Below, one piece after another: positions 24,949-34,143 of a stretch of 64,000 nt of DNA. The stretch lies in NCBI RefSeq assembly GCF_003994485.1, contig NZ_RZNJ01000001.1:251765-315764 (forward strand). Direction: 5' to 3'. The translations under genes and the position numbers were made by a program. The notes below the pieces were generated by a model that searched no databases, was not told the DNA's origin, and saw only the letters and a program-made list of their open reading frames with translations. Origin of the DNA: Arsenicitalea aurantiaca. GTDB lineage: Bacteria > Pseudomonadota > Alphaproteobacteria > Rhizobiales > Devosiaceae. Within the stretch, counting starts at the first letter, position 1. Each line of letters starts with the position of its first letter.

Positions 24949-25974
24949 TCAGGCCGCGAGGTCGATGTCGCGGCGCCACTGGCCGAGCGAGGCCAGCGAA
25001 TTCATGCGCGCGCGATGGGCGAAGGCTTCCTGCGCAGGCGCGAAATTCTCGCGCTTTCCGTTCCAGGTGCGCAGCGCGACGTTCTGCAGCGCCCGACCAT
25101 AGGAGAAGGTGAGGTGCCAGGGCATGTTGCCGATCTCGTTCATGGCCGAGAGGTGGGCGGTCGCCTCCTCGTCGGTCTGGCCGCCGGACAGGAACGCGAT
25201 GCCGGGGACGGCGGCGGGCACGAACTGCAGGAGCGTCTCGCGCGTCTTGCGGGCGACTTCGTCGACGCTGGGCTTGTCCCCGGCGCGATGACCGGCGAGC
25301 ACCATGTTGGGCTTCAAAAGCATGCCCGAGAGATCAACGCCCGCGAGGCGCAACTCCTTGAACACGGTCTCGAGCGTTTCGCCGGTGACGTCCTGGCAGC
25401 GCTGGATCGAGTGGTCGCCCGGCTCGCCATCGGCAAGCACCTCGGGCTCGACCACCGGCACGATGCCTGCTTCCTGGCAGAGGCTGGCATAGCGGGCGAG
25501 TGCATGGGCATTGGCGCGGATGTTATTGCGGGTCGGCGCGGTCTCGTTGATCGTGATGACGCCACGCCATTTGGCAAAGCCAGCGCCAAGGGACGCGTAA
25601 TGGGCGAGGCGCTGGCGCAGGCCATCGAGTCCCTCGGTGATCTTCTCGCCATCCGAGCCCGGCATGGGGAAGGCGCCGCGATCGACCTTGATGCCGGGAA
25701 CCACATCGGCTTCGGCGAGCAGGGTGCGGAAGGGCGTGCCGTCCATTGCGGACTGCTCGAGGGTCTCCTCGGTGAGGATGACGCCGGAGATATAGTTGGT
25801 CATCGCGTCGGTCGCGCGGAACAGCATTTCGCGATAGTCGCGACGCAACTCGAGGTTCGAATCGAGCCCGATGGATGCGAAGCGCTTGGCGATCGTGGGT
25901 TCGGACTCGTCGGCGGCAAGGATGCCCTTGCCCGGCGCGACGAGCTTTTGTGCGATAGCGTTCAGTGACGCCAT
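24949..25974 (-). CDS. fda: Class I fructose-bisphosphate aldolase
   Basis: A 341-aa Schiff-base aldolase that interconverts fructose-1,6-bisphosphate and triose phosphates. LVAPGKGILAADES is the N-terminal family signature and GMLLKPNMVLAGH contains the Schiff-base lysine Lys221. Lys96, Lys136 (FAKWR) and Glu177 complete the active site, so it is the metal-independent type. The length is normal for the animal-like class I form. ATG 25974 opens the conserved N-terminus. It closes the minus-strand sugar-phosphate block after pgk. Confidence 0.93.
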   Translation of the reverse strand: MASLNAIAQKLVAPGKGILAADESEPTIAKRFASIGLDSNLELRRDYREMLFRATDAMTNYISGVILTEETLEQSAMDGTPFRTLLAEADVVPGIKVDRGAFPMPGSDGEKITEGLDGLRQRLAHYASLGAGFAKWRGVITINETAPTRNNIRANAHALARYASLCQEAGIVPVVEPEVLADGEPGDHSIQRCQDVTGETLETVFKELRLAGVDLSGMLLKPNMVLAGHRAGDKPSVDEVARKTRETLLQFVPAAVPGIAFLSGGQTDEEATAHLSAMNEIGNMPWHLTFSYGRALQNVALRTWNGKRENFAPAQEAFAHRARMNSLASLGQWRRDIDLAA

Positions 25975-26072
25975 AAGTCGGTCTCCCACATGTCTTGGCA
26001 CTAATCTGGATTTGGTGCCGGAGAATAGGTACTTGAATGGTACAATGCGATTAGACGTTCGGCGGATGTTGG

Positions 26073-27281
26073 TTAGGGGTTAGCCCTCAGCGCCTCGACG
26101 CCGGGCAGCGCCTTGCCTTCCATCCATTCGAGGAACGCGCCGCCGGCAGTGGAGACGTAGGTGAACTGGTCCTTGACCCCGGCATGGGCAAGGGCGGAGA
26201 CGGTGTCGCCGCCCCCCGCGACCGAAACCAGCTTCCCCGCCTTGGTGCGGCGCGCGACATGCCGGGCGATCTCGACGGTGCCGGTGTCGAACGGGGTGAG
26301 CTCGAAGGCGCCGAGCGGGCCGTTCCAGACGATGGTGGCCGCTTCGTCGATGGCGCCCTTGATGCGCTCGATCGAAGCGGGGCCGACATCGAGGATCATG
26401 CCGTCCGGGTCCATGGCGTCGAGCCCGTAATGGCGATGCGGCGCATTGGCTTCGAAATGCCAGGCGACCGTGGCATCGACCGGCAGGATGATCGTGCAGC
26501 GCGCGGCCTCGGCCTTTTCCATGATGCGGTTGGCGGTTTCGGCGAGGTCCTTTTCGGCGAGCGACTTGCCGATGGAAAGGCCCAGCGCATGGATGAAGGT
26601 GTTGGCCATGCCCCCGCCGATGACGAGCGCCTCGACCTTGCTCACGAGATTTTCGAGCAGATCGATCTTGGAGGAGACCTTGGCGCCGCCGACGAGAGCG
26701 ATCACGGGCTTTTTGGGCTTGCCGAGCCCGGCCTCGAGCGCCTCGAGCTCAGCCTGCATGGCGAGGCCCGCGGCGCTGGGGAGCAGGTGGGCGATCGCTT
26801 CGGTCGAGGCATGGGCGCGATGGGCGGCGGAGAAGGCGTCATTGACGAACACGTCGCCAAGGCTCGCCATGCGCTCGGCAAGCGCCCGATCATTGGCTTC
26901 TTCGCCAGGGTGGAAGCGGGTGTTCTCGAGAATGAGGATGGAGCCTTCGGGCGCGGAGGCGATCGCCGCATCGGCACGAGACACGTCGGTCCAGTCGGTC
27001 TCGATGAAGCCGACCTGGTGGCCGGTGACTTCGGCAACCGCCGAGGCGACCTGTTCGAGCGAGAAGGCCGGGTCGACCTTGCCCTTGGGGCGGCCGAAAT
27101 GGGAGAGGAGGATCGCCTTGCCGCCGGTCTTGGTGATCTCACGGATGGTCGGCACGGCACGCTCGATGCGCGTGGTGTCGGTGACCTTGCCATCCTGGAC
27201 CGGAACGTTGAGATCGACCCGCAGCAGGACGCGCTTGCCCGAGAGGTCGAGATCACCGAGGGTCTTGAAATGCGTGCTCAT
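26073..27281 (-). CDS. pgk: Phosphoglycerate kinase
   Basis: A 402-aa two-domain kinase that transfers phosphate from 1,3-bisphosphoglycerate to ADP. The N-terminal domain has LLRVDLNVPVQDGKV and LSHFGRPKGK. The C-terminal nucleotide domain has ALVGGAKVSSKIDLLENLV, VWNGPLGAFE and SVAGGGDTVSALA. Length and motifs are standard. It lies between the aldolase gene and a glycolipid-binding-like gene, in the order gap, that gene, pgk, fda. The call is certain. Confidence 0.96.
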   Translation of the reverse strand: MSTHFKTLGDLDLSGKRVLLRVDLNVPVQDGKVTDTTRIERAVPTIREITKTGGKAILLSHFGRPKGKVDPAFSLEQVASAVAEVTGHQVGFIETDWTDVSRADAAIASAPEGSILILENTRFHPGEEANDRALAERMASLGDVFVNDAFSAAHRAHASTEAIAHLLPSAAGLAMQAELEALEAGLGKPKKPVIALVGGAKVSSKIDLLENLVSKVEALVIGGGMANTFIHALGLSIGKSLAEKDLAETANRIMEKAEAARCTIILPVDATVAWHFEANAPHRHYGLDAMDPDGMILDVGPASIERIKGAIDEAATIVWNGPLGAFELTPFDTGTVEIARHVARRTKAGKLVSVAGGGDTVSALAHAGVKDQFTYVSTAGGAFLEWMEGKALPGVEALRANP

Positions 27282-27332
27282 AAACTGCTCCCGCCAAATC
27301 GCTCGTCGCGCTCATGCAAGCCTATAGAGGGA

Positions 27333-27881
27333 TCAGGAGCGAGTGAAAAGCGGCGGATAGTCGAGAACAAGCCCATCGGGATCGAAGGCGATCTCGGCGG
27401 CGAAGTCGCCATCTCCCGACTCATAGCGAAACAGCGTGTCCGAAAGCCTGGTGTAAATCTGGACGTCGCGCCGGACGCCGAGATCGGGCAGATCGATATA
27501 GGCCATCTCCAGGCGCCGGGGCTCGCCGATGACCCAATCGGAGATGCGGCGGACGGGCAGGGTGTTGGTGAAGGGTGAGCCCGAAAGATCGATGTCGACG
27601 CACCCGGCAAGTTCGGGCAGGCCGGTGCTAGATTGGTACCACGCGCCGTCCCGGTCGCGCGACAGGATCAGCATCACGCCGCTATCGGTCTGGATCACCG
27701 CGGTTTCGAAGGTCCAGTCGGGCGTGAGGTTGATTTCGTAGCTGAGGGCAAACTGCCGGCCTGCATCCTCGCCGATGAGATTGCCGCGCGCCTTGATGAC
27801 GTGACCCCAATCGCTCAGCCGCAAATGCTCGAGGCCGCCCGATGCGAGCGGCCTCCAGCGTATAGTGCGGTTAAGGGGCAT
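27333..27881 (-). CDS. Putative glycolipid-binding family protein
   Basis: A 182-aa soluble protein with the pattern RWRPLASGGLEHLRL near the start and LAGCVDIDLSGSPFTNTLPV in the middle. These are the signatures of the bacterial putative glycolipid-binding family, a beta-barrel-like fold with no proven activity. It begins 5 bases after the gapA stop on the same strand, so it is probably in the gap-pgk operon, which is an unusual place for it. The domain call is confident; a link to carbohydrate metabolism is only inferred from position. Confidence 0.82.
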   Translation of the reverse strand: MPLNRTIRWRPLASGGLEHLRLSDWGHVIKARGNLIGEDAGRQFALSYEINLTPDWTFETAVIQTDSGVMLILSRDRDGAWYQSSTGLPELAGCVDIDLSGSPFTNTLPVRRISDWVIGEPRRLEMAYIDLPDLGVRRDVQIYTRLSDTLFRYESGDGDFAAEIAFDPDGLVLDYPPLFTRS

Positions 27882-27886
27882 GCCCC

Positions 27887-28894
27887 TTAGAGGGTCTTAG
27901 CGAACGCCACTGCCGTGTCGCTCATCCGGTTCGAGAAGCCCCACTCATTGTCGTACCAGGACAGGATGCGCACGAAGGTGCCTTCCATGACCTTGGTCTG
28001 GTCCATGTGGAAGACCGAAGAATGCGGATCGTGGTTGAAGTCCGTCGAAACGAGCTTCTCGGTCGTATAGCCGAGGACGTTCTTGAGCCGGCCATCGGCT
28101 GCCGAACGGATCGCCTCGTTGATCTCTTCGACCGAAGTGGACTTCTTGGCGATGAACTTGAAGTCGACAACCGAAACGTTCGGGGTCGGCACGCGGATCG
28201 AGGTGCCATCGAGCTTGCCGTTGAGCTCGGGCAGAACGAGCCCGACGGCCTTGGCGGCGCCGGTGGTCGTCGGGATCATCGAGAGCGCAGCGGCGCGGGC
28301 CCGATAGAGATCCTTGTGCATGGTATCGAGCGTCGGCTGGTCGCCGGTATAGGAGTGGATGGTCGTCATGAAGCCCTTTTCGATGCCGACGGCCTCGTTG
28401 AGGACGTAGGCGACCGGAGCAAGGCAATTGGTGGTGCAGGACGCGTTCGAGATGACGACGTGATCGGAATTCAGCTTGTCGTGGTTGACCCCGTAGACGA
28501 CCGTAAGGTCGGCGCCGTCGGCGGGGGCGGAGACGATCACCTTCTTGGCGCCGGCTGCAAGGTGCGCCGAGGCCTTTTCCTTGCTGGTGAAGATGCCGGT
28601 GCATTCGAGGACGATCTCGACGCCCATAGCGGCATGCGGAAGGTCGGCCGGATTGCGCTCTGCAGTCACCTTGATCGGGCCGCGGCCGACATCGATGGTG
28701 TCGCCATCGACCTTGACCGTGCCGGGGAACCTGCCATGCACACTGTCATAGCGGATGAGGTGCGCATTGGTCTCGACCGGGCCGAGATCGTTGATGGCGA
28801 CGACCTCGATATCCGTGCGGCCGGATTCAATGATGGCGCGCAGGACGTTGCGGCCGATGCGGCCGAACCCATTGATCGCGACGCGAACAGCCAT
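27887..28894 (-). CDS. gap: Type I glyceraldehyde-3-phosphate dehydrogenase
   Basis: A 335-aa NAD-dependent enzyme of central glycolysis. GINGF-type NAD loop ([16 protein letters not shown]), catalytic Cys153 in [13 protein letters not shown], and the phosphate-binding block of residues near 200-220 ([18 protein letters not shown]) are all complete. The aspartate in VAINDLGP fits NAD preference. It lies after tkt and before the glycolipid-binding-like gene and pgk. The call is certain. Confidence 0.96.
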   Translation of the reverse strand: MAVRVAINGFGRIGRNVLRAIIESGRTDIEVVAINDLGPVETNAHLIRYDSVHGRFPGTVKVDGDTIDVGRGPIKVTAERNPADLPHAAMGVEIVLECTGIFTSKEKASAHLAAGAKKVIVSAPADGADLTVVYGVNHDKLNSDHVVISNASCTTNCLAPVAYVLNEAVGIEKGFMTTIHSYTGDQPTLDTMHKDLYRARAAALSMIPTTTGAAKAVGLVLPELNGKLDGTSIRVPTPNVSVVDFKFIAKKSTSVEEINEAIRSAADGRLKNVLGYTTEKLVSTDFNHDPHSSVFHMDQTKVMEGTFVRILSWYDNEWGFSNRMSDTAVAFAKTL

Positions 28895-28944
28895 GGATTG
28901 CTCCTTGAGGGCAGGGGAAGGGAAAAGGCGGAAACGCCGCTCTC

Positions 28945-30924
28945 TTACAACTGTGCGTGGACGGCTTCAACAATCGCTTTGCCGGTGATGCCGAAGAACG
29001 CGTAGAGGTCCTCGGCCTTGCCGCTGGCGCCGAACCCGGTCATGCCGACGAACCGTCCGCGATCCCCGAGCAGCTTGCCCCACGAGAGGCCGATGCCCGC
29101 TTCGATCGCGACGCGCGCCTTGGCGTTGCCGATGAGATCGGTGCGATAGGCATCGGATTGCTCGGCGAGCAGTTCGAGCGAGGGCACCGAGACGACGCGG
29201 GCCGATATGCCTTCGGCCTCGAGCAGTTCGCGGCCTTCGAGCGCGATGGCGACTTCGGAGCCCGTGGCAAAGATCACCGCATCCGCATCGGCCGGGCCGG
29301 CGAGGGAATAGGCGCCGCGGGCGCTCTTGTTTTCCATCACATATTCGGTGCGCACGGTGGGCAGGTTCTGCCGGCTGAGCGCGAGGACGGACGGGCGGGT
29401 GGTCTGCTCGAGCGCGATCTGCCAGCACTCGAGCGCCTCGACGGCGTCGGCGGGGCGCATAACGAGCAGGTTCGGAATGGCGCGGAGCGCAGCGAGGTGC
29501 TCGACCGGCTGGTGGGTCGGGCCGTCTTCGCCCAGCCCGATGGAATCATGGGTCATCACATAGACGACGCGCTGGCCCATGAGCGCGGAAAGCCGGATCG
29601 AGGGGCGCGCATAGTCGGTGAAGACGAGGAAGGTGCCGCCATAGGGGATGAGCCCGCCATGGAGCGCGACGCCGTTCATCGCAGCGGCCATGCCGTGCTC
29701 GCGAATGCCGTAGTGCATGTAGCGGCCGGTGCGGTCGGTGGCGGTGAAGGGCTTGGTCTGGGAGGTGTTGGTGTTGTTGGAGCCGGTCAGGTCGGCCGAG
29801 CCGCCCAGCGTCTCGGGCACGACGCCGTTGATCACCTCGAGGGCGTTCTGGCTCGACTTGCGGGTCGCGACCTTGGGCTTTTCCTCGGCGAGCTTGCGCT
29901 TGAAGGCATCGATGGCCTCGGGGAAAGCGGCGGGCAGTTCGCCCAGCATCCTGCGGGTGAATTCGTCGCGCAGTTCCGGGGCAGCGCCGGCGAGCCTGTC
30001 GGCCCATTCGGCGTGGGTCTGCTTGTGGCGCGCGCCGGCGGTGCGCCAGGCGCCGACGATTTCGGTCGGAACCTCGAAGGCCGGGTAGTCGATGCCGAGC
30101 GCCTGCTTGGCGCCGGCCAGTTCCTCGGCCCCGAGGGGGGAGCCATGGACACCGGCGGTCCCCGCCTTTTTGGGGGCGCCATAGCCGATGGTGGTCTTGG
30201 CTGCGACGAGGGTCGGGCGGTCGCTCGCCTTGGCAGCGAGCAGCGCCTCCTCGATGGCGACGGGATCATGGCCGTCGATCTCGATCGTGTTCCAGCCGGA
30301 GGCCTTGAAGCGCGTGATCTGGTCGGTGGAATCGGCGTTCGAAACCTTGCCGTCGATGGTGATGCCGTTGTTGTCCCAGATGACGACGAGCTTGTTGAGG
30401 CCGAAATGGCCCGCCATCGAGATCGACTCCTGGGAAATGCCTTCCATCAGGCACCCGTCGCCCGCGAGCACCCAGGTATGGTGGTCGACGAGCTCGGTGC
30501 CGAACTCGGCCGCGAGCTTGGCTTCAGCGAGCGCCATGCCGACGGCATTGCCGAGCCCCTGGCCGAGTGGGCCGGTGGTGGTCTCGATGCCATGGGCGAA
30601 GTGAAACTCGGGATGGCCGGCGGTCTTGGAGTTCAGCTGGCGGAAGCGCTTGACCTGGTCGAGCGTCATGTCCTCGTAGCCGAGGAGGTAGAGGCTCGCA
30701 TAGAGCAGCATTGAACCATGACCGGCCGAGAGCACGAAGCGGTCGCGATCGGCCCATTTGTGATCGGCCGGATCGAACTTCATGACCTTGGTGAAGAGTA
30801 CCGTCGCGATGTCCGCGCAGCCCATGGGCAGGCCCGGATGGCCCGAATTGGCGGCTTCCACCGCATCCATGGCGAGGGAACGGATGGCGTTGGCCATGTC
30901 GGCGTGGGTCACTTGCTCGGTCAT
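28945..30924 (-). CDS. tkt: Transketolase
   Basis: A 659-aa thiamine-diphosphate enzyme that moves two-carbon units in the pentose phosphate and Calvin-type pathways. [14 protein letters not shown] near the start carries the catalytic histidine, and [19 protein letters not shown] is the thiamine-diphosphate/Mg loop (GDG...N). The pyrimidine domain and C-terminal domain follow, ending [30 protein letters not shown] fixes the start; upstream in-frame codons are not conserved. It lies 50 bases ahead of gap, so both may be in one operon. Confidence 0.95.
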   Translation of the reverse strand: MTEQVTHADMANAIRSLAMDAVEAANSGHPGLPMGCADIATVLFTKVMKFDPADHKWADRDRFVLSAGHGSMLLYASLYLLGYEDMTLDQVKRFRQLNSKTAGHPEFHFAHGIETTTGPLGQGLGNAVGMALAEAKLAAEFGTELVDHHTWVLAGDGCLMEGISQESISMAGHFGLNKLVVIWDNNGITIDGKVSNADSTDQITRFKASGWNTIEIDGHDPVAIEEALLAAKASDRPTLVAAKTTIGYGAPKKAGTAGVHGSPLGAEELAGAKQALGIDYPAFEVPTEIVGAWRTAGARHKQTHAEWADRLAGAAPELRDEFTRRMLGELPAAFPEAIDAFKRKLAEEKPKVATRKSSQNALEVINGVVPETLGGSADLTGSNNTNTSQTKPFTATDRTGRYMHYGIREHGMAAAMNGVALHGGLIPYGGTFLVFTDYARPSIRLSALMGQRVVYVMTHDSIGLGEDGPTHQPVEHLAALRAIPNLLVMRPADAVEALECWQIALEQTTRPSVLALSRQNLPTVRTEYVMENKSARGAYSLAGPADADAVIFATGSEVAIALEGRELLEAEGISARVVSVPSLELLAEQSDAYRTDLIGNAKARVAIEAGIGLSWGKLLGDRGRFVGMTGFGASGKAEDLYAFFGITGKAIVEAVHAQL

Positions 30925-31145
30925 CTGTTGCTCTTTCTGGCGGTCTCGTCGGCGGCCGGAGCGCCTCGGAACAGGCGGAAAAGCCGGCTTTGCGCCTCCT
31001 CCGGAGGCCGGGACGAGCCATAACAGTTTCCGCCCTGCTGTCAATGTTGGCGGGTCCGGACGCCCGGGCGACGCGGTTGCCTCACCAAGGGGCGGCGGCC
31101 TATGATCAAGGACCGGATTCGGCCGGTGCGCATCGAGGGCGATAA

Positions 31146-31427
31146 GTGAGCGAGCAGAGCAGCGAGGAAAGCTTCGAGGCCGCCGCGCAGCGGTTCGAGC
31201 GGGCGATGAGCCGGCTCGAGGCCAGCGTGCGCAGCCTCAATGGACGCATGCGCGCCCATGCCAGGATCGAGGCGGATACCCAGAAGCTCGTCGCCGAGCG
31301 CGCCAAGTTCGCGAACGAACTGGAAAAGGTGAGCGCCAAGGCGCGCCGGCTCGACGACAGCGCTCATGAAGTGTCGCGCCGGCTCGTCGATGCAATGGAG
31401 CAGGTCCGCGAGGTCCTTGCCAAATAG
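31146..31427 (+). CDS. DUF4164 family coiled-coil protein
   Basis: A 93-aa helical protein with a GTG start 141 bases from the tkt transcript region. It is rich in Glu, Ala, Arg and Leu, with heptad-like spacing through [15 protein letters not shown] and [20 protein letters not shown], so a coiled coil is likely. It matches the small DUF4164 family of Rhizobiales, which is normally encoded just before zapA. The spacing to zapA is 9 bases, so both are co-translated. A role with ZapA in division is inferred from position only. Confidence 0.75.
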   Translation: MSEQSSEESFEAAAQRFERAMSRLEASVRSLNGRMRAHARIEADTQKLVAERAKFANELEKVSAKARRLDDSAHEVSRRLVDAMEQVREVLAK

Positions 31428-31436
31428 GAGACGGCC

Positions 31437-31835
31437 TTGCCCGAGGTGAATGTCGAGATCAATGGCCGGAAATATCGCATGGCCTGCGAGGACGGACAGG
31501 AAGAGCACCTGCTCGCGCTCGCGGGACGGTTCAATGCGAGCATCGAGGCGCTCAAGGGCAGTTTCGGCGAGATCGGCGACAACCGGCTGACGGTGATGGC
31601 GGGAATTGCCGTGCTCGACGAGCTGCAGGAGGCGGAAAGGCGCATCGCACGGCTTCAGCACGACATTGCAGAGCTGACCGAGGCGGGGGAGGCGCTCGCC
31701 AATGAGGCGGGCGAGCTCGAACATAAATTCGGTAAGCGCATGGCCGAGGCGGCCCGGAAGATCGAGGCGATCGCGAGCGCCATCGACGAAGCAGGCGCAG
31801 GGGCCGCGCCGACCCAGGAGAATGGCAGGCTTTGA
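31437..31835 (+). CDS. zapA: Cell division protein ZapA
   Basis: A 132-aa FtsZ-ring-binding protein. PEVNVEINGRKYRMACEDGQ is the N-terminal beta hairpin, followed by the conserved helix EEHLLALAGRFNASIEAL and the coiled-coil tail (DELQEAERRIARLQHDIAEL). It cross-links FtsZ filaments. The start is TTG, supported by AGGAG (31426-31430) six bases upstream that overlaps the previous stop. In many bacteria zapA is directly followed by 6S RNA and fau; here a toxin-antitoxin pair separates them. Confidence 0.88.
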   Translation: MPEVNVEINGRKYRMACEDGQEEHLLALAGRFNASIEALKGSFGEIGDNRLTVMAGIAVLDELQEAERRIARLQHDIAELTEAGEALANEAGELEHKFGKRMAEAARKIEAIASAIDEAGAGAAPTQENGRL

Positions 31836-31886
31836 CAAGGTTTGTCATGGCGGGATAGGCTCGGGCCTCGAACCGAGGAGGCCAGT

Positions 31887-32147
31887 ATGGCGACGATGAA
31901 CGTCTCGCTGCCCGATGCGATGAAGCAATGGGTGGAGGAGCAAGCAGCGACCGGCCGCTATTCCAACGCCAGTGACTATGTCCGCGACCTTATCCGGCGC
32001 GACCAGGAACGCGGCGCCGCAATCGCGGAGATGCGGGCGCTTATCGATGAAGGTCTAGCCAGCGGGATGAGCGACAAGACCATCGCCGATATCAAGCGCG
32101 ACGTACGCAAAGAACTTGGCATCGACGACACCTCGGATGCGGCCTAG
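31887..32147 (+). CDS. parD: ParD-type antitoxin
   Basis: An 86-aa ribbon-helix-helix protein. MATMNVSLPDAMKQWVEEQ and YSNASDYVRDLIRRDQE form the DNA-binding ribbon and two helices, as in ParD/CopG antitoxins. The C-terminal helix (residues 45-80) would wrap the toxin. The upstream GAGG (31876-31880) is a good ribosome site, and its stop overlaps the toxin gene by 11 bases, the typical coupled arrangement. It probably represses its own operon. Confidence 0.85.
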   Translation: MATMNVSLPDAMKQWVEEQAATGRYSNASDYVRDLIRRDQERGAAIAEMRALIDEGLASGMSDKTIADIKRDVRKELGIDDTSDAA

Positions 32148-32424
32148 ATATTCCGCGACCGCTGCGCGAGACCTCGCGCGGATCTATCGCCAGAGCATAC
32201 TGGAGTACGGGCTGGCGCAGGCTGACCGCTATCTGGCTGGGCTGGAGGAGGCGGTGGCAGGACTGTGCCAGCATCCCGAGTCAGCGCCGCTACGGCCCGA
32301 GCTTCGGAGCGGAGTGCGGCTGCGTCCGTACGGCGTGCATCTGATTGCCTATAAGGCGATCGATAGCACGCTGCTGGTTGTCAGGGTGATCCATCAGCGT
32401 CAGGATTTGATGAAGCGCCTTTAG
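32137..32424 (+). CDS. parE: ParE/RelE-superfamily toxin
   Basis: A 95-aa toxin of the ParE/RelE fold. The sequence runs YSATAARDLARIYRQSILEYG, LAGLEEAVAGLCQHPESAPL, RLRPYGVHLIAYKAID and LLVVRVIHQRQDLMKRL, the last being the C-terminal strand of ParE toxins with the conserved V-x-R-V-I-H. ParE proteins inhibit DNA gyrase. The ATG lies inside the end of parD in another frame. It ends 32 bases before the 6S RNA promoter elements. No frameshift or stop disrupts it. Confidence 0.82.
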   Translation: MRPRYSATAARDLARIYRQSILEYGLAQADRYLAGLEEAVAGLCQHPESAPLRPELRSGVRLRPYGVHLIAYKAIDSTLLVVRVIHQRQDLMKRL

Positions 32425-32433
32425 CGTTTCGCC

Positions 32434-32462
32434 TTTGCACCTGCCTCCGTGGCGCACTATAT
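32434..32462 (+). promoter_or_regulatory. Promoter of 6S RNA
   Basis: TTTGCA (32434-32439) and CTATAT (32457-32462) are separated by 17 bases. The -10 matches the alphaproteobacterial consensus exactly. The predicted transcription start is near 32469. Confidence 0.65.
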
Positions 32463-32468
32463 TGGTCG

Positions 32469-32625
32469 GGCTGCCCGGTGCGTGATGGACCATCATTTCC
32501 CCGGGGCCTTATCGATCCTTAAGGGAGCTGTCCCTGACCGGACCCGTGGGTCCGGACACACGGCGCCCACCTACTTGTGTAGGTTCCCGGGATCGCATGT
32601 CCCACGGCCGTGGCGGCACCTGTTT
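32469..32625 (+). ncRNA. ssrS: 6S RNA
   Basis: A transcript of about 157 bases is predicted in the gap between parE and fau. GGTGCGTGATGG near the 5' end can pair with CCGTGGCGGCACC near the 3' end, leaving a long rod with a central bulge. Internal CCTTATCGATCCTTAAGG and GGACC...GGTCC hairpins are visible. A T-run (TTTTT, 32623-32627) follows the closing stem. Position directly before the 5-formyltetrahydrofolate cyclo-ligase gene is the conserved context of 6S RNA across proteobacteria. 6S RNA binds RNA polymerase holoenzyme and dampens housekeeping transcription. Ends are estimates. Confidence 0.75.
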
Positions 32626-32632
32626 TTCCTTG

Positions 32633-33259
32633 ATGCAAAGCTCCTTCTTGACCGACATCGCATTCGAAGCCGAGAAGGCCCTGCTGCGCGACCGGGCGCG
32701 CGCGCAGCGGGCCCGGATCTCCACAGGCGACCGGGCCGCCGCAGCCCGCGCCGCTGCCAGCCATTTCGGCGAGGGCGTCGAGGTTCCGCCCGATGCGGTG
32801 GTCGCGCTCTACTGGCCGATCCGCGACGAGATCGACTGTCGGCCCCTGCTTGCCAGGCTGATGGATGGGGGGCAGGCGGTGTGCCTGCCGGTCGTGGAAG
32901 GCGATGACGCACCCCTGTTGCTGCGATTGTGGGAGGCGGGGACGCCGCTCTATCCCTCTGGCTTTGGCACGCTCGCGCCGGTCGAGACCGCGCCCGTCGC
33001 AGTGCCCGACATCATGGTCATCCCGCTTCTCGGCTTTGATCGCATGGGCACCCGGCTCGGCTATGGGCGCGGCTATTACGACCGCACGATCGCGAACCTG
33101 CCGCGCCGCCCGCTGCTCGTGGGATATGCGTTTGCCGCCCAGGAAGTGCCCGCCATTCCCCGCGCGCCCCATGACGTGCCGCTCGATCTTATCGTCACCG
33201 AGCATGGCGTGCGGCGCTTTGCGAGGCCGGCGGACGCGGAACCGGAGCCTTCCTCATGA
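32633..33259 (+). CDS. fau: 5-formyltetrahydrofolate cyclo-ligase
   Basis: A 208-aa enzyme that converts 5-formyl-THF to 5,10-methenyl-THF with ATP. GTRLGYGRGYYDRTIANLP is the folate and ATP signature, preceded by VPDIMVIPLLGFDRMG. The N-terminal helix of the family (EKALLRDRARAQRARI) is present. ATG 32633 is chosen because it follows the end of the 6S RNA. The long upstream reading frame lies within the RNA gene and is not coding. Placement next to 6S RNA is conserved (ygfA in E. coli). Its stop overlaps the next start. Confidence 0.92.
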   Translation: MQSSFLTDIAFEAEKALLRDRARAQRARISTGDRAAAARAAASHFGEGVEVPPDAVVALYWPIRDEIDCRPLLARLMDGGQAVCLPVVEGDDAPLLLRLWEAGTPLYPSGFGTLAPVETAPVAVPDIMVIPLLGFDRMGTRLGYGRGYYDRTIANLPRRPLLVGYAFAAQEVPAIPRAPHDVPLDLIVTEHGVRRFARPADAEPEPSS

Positions 33260-34071
33260 GACTGCTCTTTCTCGGCGATGTCGTCGGCCGGTCAGGCCGC
33301 GACGCGATCACGGCACGGCTCCCCGGACTGATCGAGCGCCATCGGTTCGATTTCGTCGTCGTCAATGGCGAGAATGCGAGCCATGGCCGCGGGCTGACCG
33401 AGAGCCATTTCGCGGACCTGCGCGCTGCGGGCGCCGATGTCGTGACGCTCGGCGATCACGCCTTCGACCAGCGCGATACGCTGTCCTACATTGCCCGCGA
33501 GGATACGCTGGTGCGTCCGATCAACATGGCCGAGGGCACGCCGGGCCGTGGCGCCAGCTTCATCGAGAGCCGGGGCGGGCATCGCGTGCTCGTCGTCAAC
33601 GCGCTCGGGCGGGTATTCATGGGGCCGATCGACGATCCGTTCCGGGCGGTGGAGGCGGCGGTTGCGGCCTGCCCGCTCGGGGAGCAGGCCGATGCGATCA
33701 TCGTCGATTTCCATACCGAGGCGACCTCGGAAATCCAGGCCATGGGCCATTTCCTCGATGGACGGGTCAGCCTTGTCGTCGGCACGCACACCCATATCCC
33801 GACCGCCGACCATCGCATCCTGCGCGGGGGCACGGGACTGATGGCGGATGCCGGCATGTGCGGGGATTTCGACAGCGTGATCGGGGTCGAGACCGACGAG
33901 CCACTCAACCGGTTCCTCACCGGTGTCCCGCAGGGCCGGTTCACGCCTGCCGAGGGCGAGGCGACGCTTTGCGGGGTGGCGATCGAGACCGATCCTCGCA
34001 CCGGGCTCCTGGTCAATCTGGCCCCGCTCCGTGTCGGCGGGACGCTCGCCGAGGCGCTGCCGGGCTTCTGA
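33256..34071 (+). CDS. YmdB-like metallophosphoesterase
   Basis: A 271-aa calcineurin-like phosphoesterase of the TIGR00282 type. Metal ligands are seen in MRLLFLGDVVGRSGRD, NGENASHG, GDHAFDQRD, FHTEATSE and GTHTHIPTADH. The family hydrolyses 2',3'-cyclic nucleotides and, in Bacillus, affects RNase Y and biofilm formation. The start overlaps the fau stop by four bases, so translation is coupled. It is followed by yebC, an arrangement common in alphaproteobacteria. The biological role here is not known. Confidence 0.9.
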   Translation: MRLLFLGDVVGRSGRDAITARLPGLIERHRFDFVVVNGENASHGRGLTESHFADLRAAGADVVTLGDHAFDQRDTLSYIAREDTLVRPINMAEGTPGRGASFIESRGGHRVLVVNALGRVFMGPIDDPFRAVEAAVAACPLGEQADAIIVDFHTEATSEIQAMGHFLDGRVSLVVGTHTHIPTADHRILRGGTGLMADAGMCGDFDSVIGVETDEPLNRFLTGVPQGRFTPAEGEATLCGVAIETDPRTGLLVNLAPLRVGGTLAEALPGF

Positions 34072-34143
34072 CATCTTCACATCGGGTCGGGCTTTGCCTA
34101 TAACCCGCGACCGACCCCCACAAATCATGACAAGGGACGATAA

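Noticed and set aside
32546-32632. Upstream extension of the fau reading frame across the 6S RNA region.
   Set aside because: The extension has no conserved sequence and lies within the predicted 6S RNA gene. The conserved fau N-terminus begins at ATG 32633.
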